Of a stretch of DNA of 64,000 bases, positions 38,101 through 44,761 are shown piece by piece (position 1 is the first letter of the stretch; every line of letters begins with the position of its first letter). The notes beneath the pieces are model-generated. The model had not been told where the DNA came from. It saw only the letters and a program-made list of their open reading frames with translations, and ran no database searches. The DNA is from Cladorhizidae sp. MBARI D1340-BT2 (Eukaryota; Porifera; Demospongiae; Poecilosclerida; Cladorhizidae): assembly GCA_028752905.1 (NCBI GenBank), contig JAQNBH010000011.1, forward strand, positions 1,265,879 to 1,329,878. The letters are read 5' to 3'. The position numbers and the translations under genes were made by a program.

Positions 38101-39911
38101 TGTCCTTACGAAGCTAAGCAACTCCCTCACTCTTGATGCCCCTACGAAGCTAAGCAACTCCCTCACTCTTGATGTCTCTAAGAAGCTAAGCAACTCCCTC
38201 ACTCTTGATGTCCCCACGAAGCTAAGCAACTCCCTCACTCTTGATGTCTCTAAGAAGCTAAGCAACTCCCTCACTCTTGATGTCTCTACGAAGCTAAGCA
38301 ACTCCCTCACTCTTGATGTCCATACGAAGCTAAGCAACTCCCTCACTCTTGATGTCCCTACGAAGCTAAGCAACTCCCTCACTCTTGATGTCTCTAAGAA
38401 GCTAAGCAACTCCCTCACTCTTGATGTCTCTACGAAGCTAAGCAACTCCCTCACTCTTGATGTCTCTACGAGGCCATGCACCTCCCTCACTCTTGATGTC
38501 CCTACGAAGCTAAGCAACTCCCTCAATCTTGATGTCTCTACGAAGCTAAGCAACTCCCTCACTCTTGATGTCTCTACGAAGCTAAGCAACTCCCTCACTC
38601 TTGATGTCTCTACGAAGCTAAGCAACTCCCTCACTCTTGATGTCCATACGAAGCTAAGCAACTCCCTCACTCTTGATGTCTCTATGAAGCTAAGCAACTC
38701 CCTCACTCTTGATGTCCCTACGAAGCTAAGCAACTCCCTCACTCTTGATGTCCCTACGAAGCTAAGCAACTCCCTCACTCTTGATGTCTCTAAGAAGCTA
38801 AGCAACTCCCTCACTCTTGATGCCCCTACGAAGCTAAGCAACTCCCTCACTCTTGATGTCCCTACGAGGCCATGCACCTCCCTCACTCTTGATATCTCTA
38901 AGAAGCTAAGCAACTCCCTCACTCTTGATGCCCCTACGAAGCTAAGCAACTCCCTCACTCTTGATGTCTCTACGAAGCTAAGCAACTCCCTCACTCTTGA
39001 TGTCTCTACGAAGCTAAGCAACTCCCTCACTCTTGATGTCCCTACGAAGCTAAGCAACTCCCTCACTTTTGATGTCTCTACAAAGCTAAGCAACTCCCTC
39101 ACTCTTGATGTCTCTACGAGGCCATGCACCTCCCTCACTCTTGATGTCTCTACGAAGCTAAGCAACTCCCTCACTCTTGATGTCCCTACGAAGCTAAGCA
39201 ACTCCCTCACTCTTGATGTCCCTACGAAGCTAAGCAACTCCCTCACTCTTGATGCCCCTACGAAGCTAAGCAACTCCCTCACTCTTGATGCCCCTACGAA
39301 GCTAAGCAACTCCCTCACTCTTGATGTCTCTACGAAGCTAAGCAACTCCCTCACTCTTGATGTCCCTACGAAGCTAAGCAACTCCCTCACTCTTGATGTC
39401 TCTACGAAGCTAAGCAACTCCCTCACTCTTGATGCCCCTACGAAGCTAAGCAACTCCCTCACTCTTGATGTCTCTACGAAGCTAAGCAACTCCCTCACTG
39501 AGCTAACAGTTCAAACATTGCATTCTGAACTCTTCGCATAAACTACAATCACTTTAACTTTAAATATTCCGTCACTTCTCACTAGTGCAGTATAATTCCA
39601 TTATTATCTTCCCAGTCTTAAAGGCAGATGGTTGGAATTGTATTAATTAAAAGGACACAAGGTAAGGACACCTTCACACAGATCACTATGGGGATAGGGG
39701 TACCCCTGCTGGAACATAACGAATCACTACGGGGTTATGGATACAACAGCTAGAACATAATGGAACACTAAGGGGTTAACATAATGGTCCACTAAGGGGT
39801 TATGAATACTACAGCTGGAACATAACGGAACGCTAAGGGGTTATGAGAACATAATCAGTGGTTCTAAAAAGGAAGGGACCTGAAGTTGAGCCTTCCTTCT
39901 CTCCATCTCAT

Positions 39912-39947
<36 letters not shown>

Positions 39948-42900
39948 TGCATGCCCACACACACCACACACACACCATGCATACACACACACACCATGCA
40001 TGCCCACACACCACACACACACACCATGCATGCCCACACACACCACACACACACACCATGCATGCCCACACACCACACACACACACCATGCATGCCCACA
40101 CACACCATGCATACACATACACACACACCACACACCACACACCATGCATACACACACACCATGCATGCCCACACACCACACACACACACCATGCATGCCC
40201 ACACACACCACACACACACCATGCATGCCCACACCCACACCACACCCACACCCACACAATGCATGCCCACACACACACACCATGCATACACACACACACA
40301 ATGCATGCCCACACACACACCACACACACCATGCATACACACAACACATACACCATGCATACACACACACCATGCATGCCCACACACACCACATACACAC
40401 ACCACACACACACACTATGCATACACACCACACACACACACACACACCTGTCAATGCGGTACTCCAGGTAGCCTTTGTTGAGAATGAAATCCCTCAGAAA
40501 CTGTTCATCCTTCTCCAGGTTGGGGTCTGACCAATATTCCCTGAGGGGGGCTAGGTCCTTAGCCACCCCTGCCGCCACTTGACCACCTTTCCCTCTCAGC
40601 CACTGAACGTACTCTTCCTCTTCAGCTGCCTGTAAGGGGATAAGTCATGTATGTCATGTGACACTTATGCATGCCATGGAGAACACGAGTAAAAGACACA
40701 CTGGACCAACACCACACTGGGTTGAGGCAGGTTGAAGTAGGTTGACAATAGCTCTATGGGGCCACACACTGGGACCAACACCACACTGGGTTGAGGCAGG
40801 TTGAAGTAGGTTAGCTCTATGGGGCCACACATTGGACCAACACCACACTGGGTGGAGGCAGGTTGAAGTAGGTTGCCAATAGCTCTATGGGGCCACACAC
40901 TGGACCAACACCACACTGGGTGGAGGCAGGTTGAAGTAAGTTGACAATAGCTCTATGAGGACACACACTGAACCAACACCACACTGGGTTGAGGCAGGTT
41001 GAAGTAGGTTGACAATAGCTCTATGGGGACACACACTGGACCAACACCACACTGGGTGGAGGCAGGTTGAAGTAGGTTGACAATAGCTCTATGGGGACAC
41101 ACACTGGACCAACACCACACTGGGTTGAGGCAGGTTGAAGTAGGTTGACAATAGCTCTATGGGAACACACACTGGACCAACACCACACTGGGTTGAGGCA
41201 GGTTGAAGTAGGTTGACAATAGCTCTATGGGGACACACACTGGACCAACACCACACTGGGTTGAGGCAGGTTGAGGTAGGTTGACAATAGGACACACACT
41301 GGACCAACACCACACTGGGTTGAGGCAGGTTGAAGTAGGTTGACAATAGCTCTATGGGAACACACACTGGACCAACACCACACTGGGTGGAGGCAGGTTG
41401 AAGTAGGTTGACAATAGCTCTATGGGGACACACACTGGAGCAACACCACACTGGGTGGAGGCAGGTTGAAGTAGGTTGACAATAGCTCTATGGCGAGACA
41501 CACTGGACCAACACCACACTGGGCTGAGGCAGGTTGAAGTAGGTTGACAATAGCTGTATGGGGACACACACTACCAACACCACACTGGGTGGAGGCAGGT
41601 TGAAGTAGGTTGACAATAGGACACACACTACCAACACCACACTGGGTGGAGGCAGGTGGAAGTAGGTTGACAATAGCTCTATAGTAAACATCATTCCTGA
41701 TGACCTTCTCTTTTTGTGTCTTCTGTCTCAGCATAAGCAACTCTCCTTCGCCAGTCACACCCCCTTCATTAGCAACCACACCCTCTTCCAGGTCAGCGGC
41801 AGCCTTGAAACTCTCCTTGAGTTGCCTCTGCTCCTCCGAGTATGTAAACCTCTCCTCCTCCCCCTCACTTTCTGAATCACTCACTCCAGCCATGCTGCAG
41901 AGAAGAAGAAAAAATCTCGCAATGTTTATCATCGCCAATGGCCACCCTTGTGTTGGACGGAGTTCACTCTCACCTTCCCCTCTCCAGGAGCTGTTGTCTT
42001 TCATAGTCTTTCAGATGAATGGCAGCTGGCTTCTTCTCAGCCTCCCTAGCAACCTTATTGGAGGACACCTCAGACCCTTTACCAAACAAGAATGGGTATA
42101 CCATATTCACTGAATAGAAGTGGCATTCGAAAAAGTACTAGCACACATAGTTGATTATGGTAATTACCAATGCACTAGCGTGCAGTTGGTAAATCTCTTG
42201 CCTACGTACACTATAAAAGCTGCCAAGTTGATAAGGAAATCATTCTGTGCTTGGGGAGTATCTGTGAAGGTGGAAGGGTTTGTGCTTCTAGGATAGAGTA
42301 GCAGTTGATCTGTTCCAGCCATTGCTGAGGCTACTAGCCAGCTGTTGGAAGAGACTGACTGATGGAGAAGATCCACTCACCTCCCTGGAGGAGGAGGATG
42401 AAGAAGAGACTGAACTGAACGAACTCCTCGTTGACAATAATAGCAACCAGGAGCTTGGTAACTGACAGCATCTAGCGTCTATGGTGTTTATAAACATCAA
42501 GGCTGCGACCAACAAGTGCTGCAGTATAACGCTCGCACAGTGGGGGGGAAAAAAGCCTTCCTTTTGCCTCCAATCTGCTGAATGAAAGGCTGCCTTTTGA
42601 TCCAGCAGATCAGAGGCAAAAAGTTTCCTCCCCTCTGTGCAAGGTCATGCCTGCAGCACTTGTGTGGCTGCGTAGTCACACTCTATGGTGGGTATGCTGG
42701 TGGTTACAACTTCTATTCCAATGAATACTATTAGAAACTATAATTATAGAGAATCTTTGAATTAGTCAAACGCGCTCGTATTTGCTCACTAGTGCATACT
42801 CAGCTAGACAAGGTGTGCAAGGCCAGAGAGTTCATTAAACACACACAATGTACACAGACACACACACACTCACAGGCATGCCAGAGCCAATACCTGTTTA

Positions 42901-44629
42901 ATTAAGCACTGCCAAGTAAGTCCTAGTTAAGATGGGAGGCTATCTTGCTGGGACATTTCACAGACTTCTTCTAGGACTCAACAAGTCAAACATTCTTCAA
43001 ATATTTCATATTCTTCAAATATTGAGTAGACCAAAGAAATTAATATACACCCACACCCTGGCCACACCCACCCTGGCCAGCCTCACTCCAGGTGTCAGCT
43101 ACACCATTTATTCCCCCACCTCTCTCTCTCTCACACACACACACACACTGAGCAGCTCTGAGGTGAGAGTGTGTAGGCCCACTAGTGCACATACTATAGA
43201 AGGTCGTTGATGTGTTGTAGATGGCAGGGTCCCTGTTCTTGATGAGTGATAGGGTGCGCAGGAAATCTCTCTCCACATCCCCGGTCATTTGCTCCCCATC
43301 TTCATCCTCTTCCTCAGAAGACGACTCACTAGAGCTCTGAGACAAGACGTCTCCATACTTCTCTCTCACTGCCACAAAGAAGGAACCAGTTACAGATCTT
43401 TTAGTTGTTGTGCAGATGTCAATGTTACTCTAATGTTATACACCTCCATCTAAGTAGCTCTAGTCTACTCTAATGTTATACCTCTCCATCTGAGTAGCTC
43501 TAGTATACTCTAATGTTGTACTCCCTCCATCTAAGTAGCTCTAGTCTGCTCTAATGTTATACCCCCTCCATCTAAGTAGCTCCCTACTCTAATGTTATAC
43601 CTCTCCATCTGAGTAGCTCTAGTCTACTCTAATGTTATACCCTCTCCATCTAAGTAGCTCTAGTCTGCTCTAATGTTATACACCCTCCATCTGAGTAGCT
43701 CCCTACTCTAATGTTATACCCTCTCCATCTAAGTAGCTCTAGTCTACTCTAATGTTATACCCCCTCCATCTAAGTAGCTCTAGTCTGCTCTAATGTTATA
43801 CACCCTCCATCTGAGTAGCTCCGTACTCTAATGTTATACCCTCTCCATCTGAGTAGCTCTAGTCTACTCTAATGTTATACCTCCTCCATCTAAGTAGCTC
43901 TAGTCTACTCTAATGTTATACCCCTCCATCTAAGTAGCTCTAGTCTACTCTAATGTTATACCCTCTCCATCTGAGTAGCTCTAGTCTACTCTAATGTTAT
44001 ACCTCCTCCATCTAAGTAGCTCTAGTCTACTCTAATGTTATACCTCCTCCATCTGAGTAGCTCAAGTCTACTCTAATGTTATACCCCTCCATATGAGTAG
44101 CTCTAGTCTACTCTAATGTTATACCCTCTCCATCTGAGTAGCTCTAGTCTACTCTAATGTTATACCCCTCCATATGAGTAGCTCTAGTCTACTCTAATGT
44201 TATACCCCTCCATATGAGTAGCTCTAGTCTACTCTAATGTTATACCTCCTCCATATGAGTAGCTCTAGTCTACTCTAATGTTATACCCCCTCCATATGAG
44301 TAGCTCTAGTCTACTCTTAATGTTATACCTTCTCCATCTAAGTAGCTCTAGTCTACTCTAATGTTATACCTTCTCCATCTGAGTAGCTCAAGTCTACTCT
44401 AATGTTAATACCCTCTCCATAGCTCTAAGGTTATACTCTCTCCATCCGAGTAGCACTAGTTTACTCTAACGTTATACCCCCTATATCTGAATTGCTCTCG
44501 TTTACACTAATGTTATACCCTTTCCATTAGAGTAGTTCTAGTCTTACAGTGAGATCGTTCCTCGCGTTCCTTTCTTTGGACGTATTTGGCTGCAAATGCT
44601 TGGTTGACAACCAGCTTATCGTCGTCCAT
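10495..44629 (-). CDS. KRI1: KRI1 ribosome-biogenesis factor, 12-exon gene
   Basis: Nucleolar factor needed, with KRR1, for 40S subunit assembly. I joined 12 exons (44548-44629, 43195-43368, 41974-42109, 41705-41894, 40448-40629, 20445-20604, 18201-18390, 17225-17380, 17081-17118, 16350-16556, 15948-16105, 10495-10627). They total 1806 nt (601 aa plus stop) and every junction keeps phase. Family landmarks appear in order: VNQAFAAKY near the N terminus, HLKDYER, LREYWSDPNLEKDEQFLRD, VPTYNEIV, KYNFRFEEPDADL, SYPRTLGGSVRREDDRRK, DLEADFDPEAYDGVMQK, MDADYLP, DFGLSIDEILWSDNKELNRW, then a lysine-rich tail ending ARLKSYGL. Charged coiled-coil runs are typical of the family. Length falls between the yeast and human proteins as I recall them. 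The exon 3 acceptor and exon 4 donor are less certain than the rest. Coding DNA is about 5 percent of the span; the introns are mostly minisatellite. Confidence 0.93.
10684..10962. repeat. minisatellite, about 50-bp unit, 5 copies
   Basis: Units contain GCCAGGGCTGGTGGAGCAAG and GAGCCACAGGCTAAGCCTC. One copy has an internal deletion. It lies in KRI1 intron 11, about 60 bp upstream of the exon 12 acceptor. Confidence 0.85.
11091..11150 (-). ncRNA. hammerhead-ribozyme-like motif, minus copy
   Basis: On the minus strand: CTGATGA (11142-11148), stem II CTAGA/TCTAG around loop GCA (11126-11138), GAAA (11120-11123), a short stem III closed by C-G, a GTA cleavage triplet (11107-11109), and a downstream arm AAATTCAAGTTG. 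These are the conserved blocks of type I hammerheads, which are known to accompany Penelope-like elements. It lies downstream of, and in the same orientation as, the Penelope fragment at 11745-12780. The stem I 5' arm is poorly conserved here, so activity is uncertain. Confidence 0.5.
11235..11690. repeat. A-rich AAT/ATA low-complexity tracts
   Basis: AATAATAATA and AAATAAATAA runs at 11235-11470 and 11600-11680, separated by a short unique stretch. ORFs across them are low complexity. Confidence 0.7.
11745..12780 (-). pseudogene. Penelope-like element, RT C-terminal part plus GIY-YIG, decayed
   Basis: Read on the minus strand: VVANLYMEF and RYVDDIFCIVKKG (the RT catalytic YVDD), then after a frameshift near 12570 the block FTFELEVDGLLPFLDGHLQR and VYRNPTHTSRYLDYRSHHP, then a linker ending in the GIY-YIG-type CVVYRIPCSCGKYYIGET. 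Stops at 11951-11953 and near 11887 interrupt the reading (K*CAKEIS, PIL*EAT), after which AEHAWDNGHPI and KEALYISLAPKS are still legible. RT followed by GIY-YIG is the Penelope architecture. The N-terminal part is not on this strand: a similar N-terminal segment lies next to it on the opposite strand. It sits in KRI1 intron 11, in the same orientation as the gene. Confidence 0.8.
12840..13330 (+). pseudogene. Penelope-like element, N-terminal RT part, opposite strand
   Basis: On the plus strand, interrupted by stops and frame changes, one can read FLQLSKKCLL followed by LTLSLLQRVYL and then EEIMILPADKRKTTVLMTKE. These are the pre-RT and first RT block (ILPADKG..TVVM type) of Penelope-like or related retroelements. 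It points away from the minus-strand C-terminal fragment, so the two halves are divergent around position 12800. No RT core is left on this strand. It is followed by a (TCA)n tract and the hammerhead-derived array. Confidence 0.6.
13461..14410 (+). repeat. hammerhead-like core expanded about 28 times between stem I arms
   Basis: A 32 to 33-bp unit, CCTGATGAAGGCTAGAGCAT followed by CTAGTCATTATT, repeats from 13488 to about 14370. Each unit carries CTGATGA and the stem II hairpin CTAGA-GCA-TCTAG. Only the final copy continues into GAAA (14374-14377), a short stem III and an ATA triplet (14387-14389). The flanks, TCAATAATCAACTTCAAATT (13461-13480) and AATTTCAAGTTGATTATTGA (14391-14410), are complementary at 19 of 20 positions and would form stem I. 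So the array lies between the two strands of one hammerhead. Confidence 0.75.
14411..14837. other. unassigned intronic spacer
   Basis: Unique intronic sequence between the hammerhead-derived array and the 30-bp array. No feature recognised. Confidence 0.4.
14838..15722. repeat. minisatellite, 30-bp unit, about 29 copies
   Basis: Tandem 30-bp unit containing CCTGTGTGATGTCCACATC and TATGACCCCCTC, with GACGT/GATGT alternation. As 30 is divisible by three, it is open on both strands (292 aa on minus, 156 and 136 aa on plus). These ORFs lie in KRI1 intron 11 and are not genes. Confidence 0.92.
15948..16105 (-). CDS. KRI1: KRI1 exon 11 (residues 506-557)
   Basis: Acceptor TTTCACCTCAG. Encodes ILWSDNKELNRWSSLSKA and KKARNWDKKKAILTT, the core of the KRI1 C-terminal domain. 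Of several GT choices at the end, GT|GTACGT is the one whose phase joins exon 12. Confidence 0.88.
16350..16556 (-). CDS. KRI1: KRI1 exon 10 (residues 437-505)
   Basis: Acceptor GCTTTAAG, donor GTAGTG. Begins MDADYLPQDEEED, then a lysine/arginine-rich nuclear-localisation-like run, and ends RYRQVEPNDFGLSIDE, the start of the conserved KRI1 C-terminal domain. Confidence 0.9.
16573..16650. repeat. 21-bp tandem repeat, 4 copies
   Basis: Unit TATCACCCGAGGCATTCATA type, immediately upstream of the KRI1 exon 10 acceptor and next to the 68-bp array. Confidence 0.8.
16655..17045. repeat. 68-bp minisatellite, KRI1 intron 9, about 6 copies
   Basis: Units contain GGCAGGTTGAAGTAGGTTGA, CAATAGCTCTATGGGG and ACACACTGGACCAACACCAC. 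The same unit fills KRI1 intron 4 (40695-41685). It starts about 35 bp inside the intron from the exon 9 donor. Confidence 0.92.
17081..17118 (-). CDS. KRI1: KRI1 exon 9, 38-nt small exon (residues 424-436)
   Basis: Acceptor ATCCTCTCAG, donor GTGAGG. It encodes GEDWNPESLTDFN and is required to restore phase between exons 8 and 10. It supplies the EDW...FN segment expected before MDADY. It is too small to appear as an ORF. Confidence 0.85.
17153..17187. repeat. (GT)n microsatellite in KRI1 intron 8
   Basis: About 17 GT dinucleotides in the 106-bp intron 8, read as (CA)n in the transcript. Confidence 0.9.
17225..17380 (-). CDS. KRI1: KRI1 exon 8 (residues 372-423)
   Basis: Acceptor TTGCTAG, donor GTAAGT. 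Encodes LSMKDLEADFDPEAYDGVM and FDDNYYQDVAEEEDKPEFSD. The following 106-bp intron contains (GT)n. Confidence 0.92.
17540..17712. repeat. about 31-bp tandem repeat in KRI1 intron 7
   Basis: Units of CATGACTAGTGGCATGTGTG plus CTCATGTGTGC, about 5 to 6 copies with some shortened. A looser repeat of ACTAGCCCTA and ACAACCA words follows to about 17810. Confidence 0.8.
18045..18180. repeat. irregular GCATTA/GTTACA repeat
   Basis: Short irregular repetition of CATTATG, TTACAC and TTGCATTA words, beginning about 20 bp past the exon 7 donor in intron 7. Confidence 0.6.
18201..18390 (-). CDS. KRI1: KRI1 exon 7 (residues 309-371), GC donor
   Basis: Encodes ITSYPRTLGGSVRREDDRR and a lysine/arginine-rich coiled-coil stretch ending LEKLSRITG. 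The only donor that keeps phase and homology is ACTG|GCAAGT, which makes intron 7 a GC-AG intron. Confidence 0.9.
18541..19228. repeat. minisatellite, 22-bp unit, about 31 copies
   Basis: Unit GGTTGCTCATGCAGGGGTGC plus AC, with CAC/CAT/AAA variation. Stop-free in several plus frames (up to 308 aa), antisense to KRI1 in its intron 6. Not a gene. Confidence 0.92.
19627..19816. repeat. minisatellite, 29 to 30-bp unit, about 6 copies
   Basis: Unit contains TTTATGTGTGGGGTGCTAGG and CAACCATGTG. In KRI1 intron 6. The 400 bp before it is unassigned intronic sequence. Confidence 0.9.
20095..20432. repeat. minisatellite, 17-bp unit, about 19 copies
   Basis: Unit GCCTCTAGGCCGCCCCT with CCACTG/CTTTG variants. 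The most GC-rich tract in the window. It ends about 12 bp from the exon 6 donor of KRI1. Confidence 0.9.
20445..20604 (-). CDS. KRI1: KRI1 exon 6 (residues 255-308)
   Basis: Acceptor TTGTTATAG, donor GTGAGG. Encodes VPTYNEIVESEPEAAS, an acidic stretch, and FERKYNFRFEEPDADL, among the most diagnostic KRI1 blocks. The 17-bp repeat of intron 6 starts about 15 bp past the donor. Confidence 0.92.
20610..21210. repeat. AT-rich minisatellite, about 20-bp unit
   Basis: Irregular units TAATTAATATCTTATAAGTC / TAATATCTTATAGTCA, roughly 28 copies, starting at the exon 6 acceptor side of KRI1 intron 5. The 140 bp after it is unassigned. Confidence 0.85.
21350..24098. repeat. minisatellite, 47-bp unit, about 58 copies
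   Basis: Unit contains GCCACCATATATAGCATCC, TATATGGACCCTACTAGC and TGTGTGAGAG. Variants (AGCTCC for AGCATCC, CCAGCATCC deletion, CTGTCTGAG) recur in the same order around 22580-22720 and 22800-22930, showing block duplication. In KRI1 intron 5. Confidence 0.93.
24192..35960. repeat. 11.8-kb satellite, 38-bp unit, 1366-bp higher-order repeat
   Basis: About 310 units containing CTGGGAACCCTCACTTCATC, TCTATCATGGCC and TAGTAC (or TAGTCC). Variant units recur in fixed order. The rare pair GGGCTAG with CCCTAAC starts at 27649, 29015, 30381, 31747, 33113 and 34479, exactly 1366 bp apart each time. The marker AGTATAGTCC at 27261, 28627, 29993 and 31359 gives the same period. Intervals before and after this block are 1176 bp (1366 minus five 38-bp units). 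It lies wholly within KRI1 intron 5. Confidence 0.95.
35961..36226. other. unique spacer between two satellites
   Basis: Unique intronic sequence. A plus-strand ATG at 36146 opens the long repeat-encoded frame that continues to 39541, but no promoter or splice evidence supports it. Confidence 0.4.
36227..39500. repeat. minisatellite, 36-bp unit, about 91 copies, open on both strands
   Basis: Unit contains CTCTACGAAGCTAAGCAAC and TCCCTCACTCTTGATGT. As 36 is a multiple of three and no frame-critical stop exists, the plus strand encodes a 12-residue repeat SLTLDVSTKLSN (frame 36146-39541, 1131 aa) and the minus strand RVRELLSFVETS (36223-39498, 1091 aa). The rare CCATACG variant at about 36482 and 38642 is 2160 bp (60 units) apart and sits in the same variant context, indicating a large internal duplication. 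In KRI1 intron 5. Confidence 0.93.
39675..39850. repeat. short degenerate tandem repeat
   Basis: Three to four degenerate units of about 45 to 50 bp with AACATAACGGAACACTA and AGGGGTTATG. Confidence 0.65.
39913..40450. repeat. CA-rich repeat with CATGCATGCC units
   Basis: (CA)n interspersed with CACCATGCATGCCCACACA units, irregular. It runs right up to the KRI1 exon 5 donor at 40447. It yields H/T-rich or C/V-rich ORFs on both strands, which are artefacts. Confidence 0.9.
40448..40629 (-). CDS. KRI1: KRI1 exon 5 (residues 195-254)
   Basis: Acceptor CCCCTTACAG. Encodes EEEEYVQWLRGK and LREYWSDPNLEKDEQFLRD followed by FILNKGYLEYRID. The donor GTGTGTG is itself the first unit of a long (GT)n-rich repeat, so the splice site sits inside the repeat. 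The next intron is 19.8 kb. Confidence 0.9.
40695..41685. repeat. 68-bp minisatellite, KRI1 intron 4, about 14 copies
   Basis: Same unit as the array at 16655-17045 (GGCAGGTTGAAGTAGGTTGA, CAATAGCTCTATGGGG, GGACCAACACCACACTGGG). It begins roughly 20 to 30 bp inside the intron from the exon 4 donor and ends about 65 bp before the exon 5 acceptor. Confidence 0.93.
41705..41894 (-). CDS. KRI1: KRI1 exon 4 (residues 131-194)
   Basis: Acceptor TTCTCTGCAG. Encodes YSEEQRQLKESFKAA and RQKTQKEK, as in other KRI1 proteins. The donor is uncertain: AAG|GTCATC gives the best protein alignment into exon 5, but GAT|GTTTAC nine codons later (KVIRND added) also keeps phase. Confidence 0.8.
41974..42109 (-). 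CDS. KRI1: KRI1 exon 3 (residues 86-130)
   Basis: Contains AIHLKDYERQQLLERG, the conserved LKDYER block. Donor GTGAGA. Two in-frame acceptors are possible: CTATTCAG at 42110, used here, or GGTAAAG at about 42079, which would shorten the exon by about 31 nt while keeping the frame compatible. The 79-bp intron that follows is the shortest in the gene. Confidence 0.8.
42487..42681. mobile_element. 195-bp foldback element with 9-bp flanking repeats
   Basis: Two imperfect inverted arms of about 80 bp: left 42501-42583 (AAGTGCTGCAG, GCACAGTGGGGGGGAAAA, TTTTGCCTCCAATCTGCTG) and right 42599-42672, whose complement reads AAGTGCTGCAG, GCACAGAGGGGAGGAAA, TTTTTGCCTCTGATCTGCTG. They are separated by about 16 bp. 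The block is flanked by a perfect 9-bp direct repeat TCTATGGTG (42478-42486 and 42682-42690), the expected form of a target-site duplication, and 9 bp is the size Mutator-like and some foldback elements make. It is in KRI1 intron 2, so it would fold as a long hairpin in the transcript. The outermost bases do not pair well. Confidence 0.6.
43195..43368 (-). CDS. KRI1: KRI1 exon 2 (residues 28-85)
   Basis: Acceptor TGGCAG, donor GTATGT. Encodes LREKYGD, a serine/glutamate-rich acidic stretch, then DFLRTLSLIKNRDPAIYN and TTFY, which match the family's TLSLL-K-DP-IY block. Confidence 0.9.
43420..44537. repeat. minisatellite, about 40-bp unit, about 27 copies
   Basis: Unit contains CTCTAATGTTATACC, CCATCTGAGTAGCTC and TAGTCTA. 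The array fills KRI1 intron 1 from within about 10 bp of the donor to about 50 bp before the exon 2 acceptor. Degenerate units sit at the donor end, homogeneous ones in the middle. Confidence 0.92.
44548..44629 (-). CDS. KRI1: KRI1 exon 1 (residues 1-27)
   Basis: Starts at the ATG at 44629. Encodes the conserved N-terminal VNQAFAAKYVQRKEREE block. Donor GTAAGA follows at 44547 and leaves one base for exon 2. The intron-1 repeat begins within about 10 bp of the donor. Confidence 0.9.
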
Positions 44630-44738
44630 AGTGCACACACGTGAAGATTTATCATTGGCTATGACCCTTTACCTAGGCAATGGTGGCGACCCCTTACCTA
44701 CACACAGACAAGAATGGTAAAGGTACGACTGACCTAAT
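44630..44738. promoter_or_regulatory. divergent KRI1/PRR5 promoter, 109 bp
   Basis: Only 109 bp separate the two start codons, so one bidirectional promoter must serve both. It has no TATA box. A CACGTG E-box lies at 44638-44643, 9 bp upstream of the KRI1 ATG. The words GACCCTTTACCTA (44663-44675) and GACCCCTTACCTA (from about 44688) form a near-direct repeat, with a related TGGTAAAGG further on. Confidence 0.75.
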
Positions 44739-44761
44739 ATGGCGGATGAAGAGTGGAAGAG
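44739..44761 (+). CDS. PRR5: PRR5 exon 1 (23 nt)
   Basis: ATG followed by ADEEWK, then donor GTAAGT. It is 109 bp from the KRI1 start, on the opposite strand. Confidence 0.8.

Noticed and set aside
36223..39498. 1091-aa minus-strand ORF as a protein gene
   Set aside because: It is the mirror of the plus-strand frame through a 36-bp array inside a KRI1 intron. Stop-free units of a length divisible by three explain it.
39841..40578. Cysteine/valine-rich and histidine/threonine-rich ORFs
   Set aside because: Translations of (CA)n and CATGCATGCC repeats. Only 40448-40629 on minus is coding (KRI1 exon 5).
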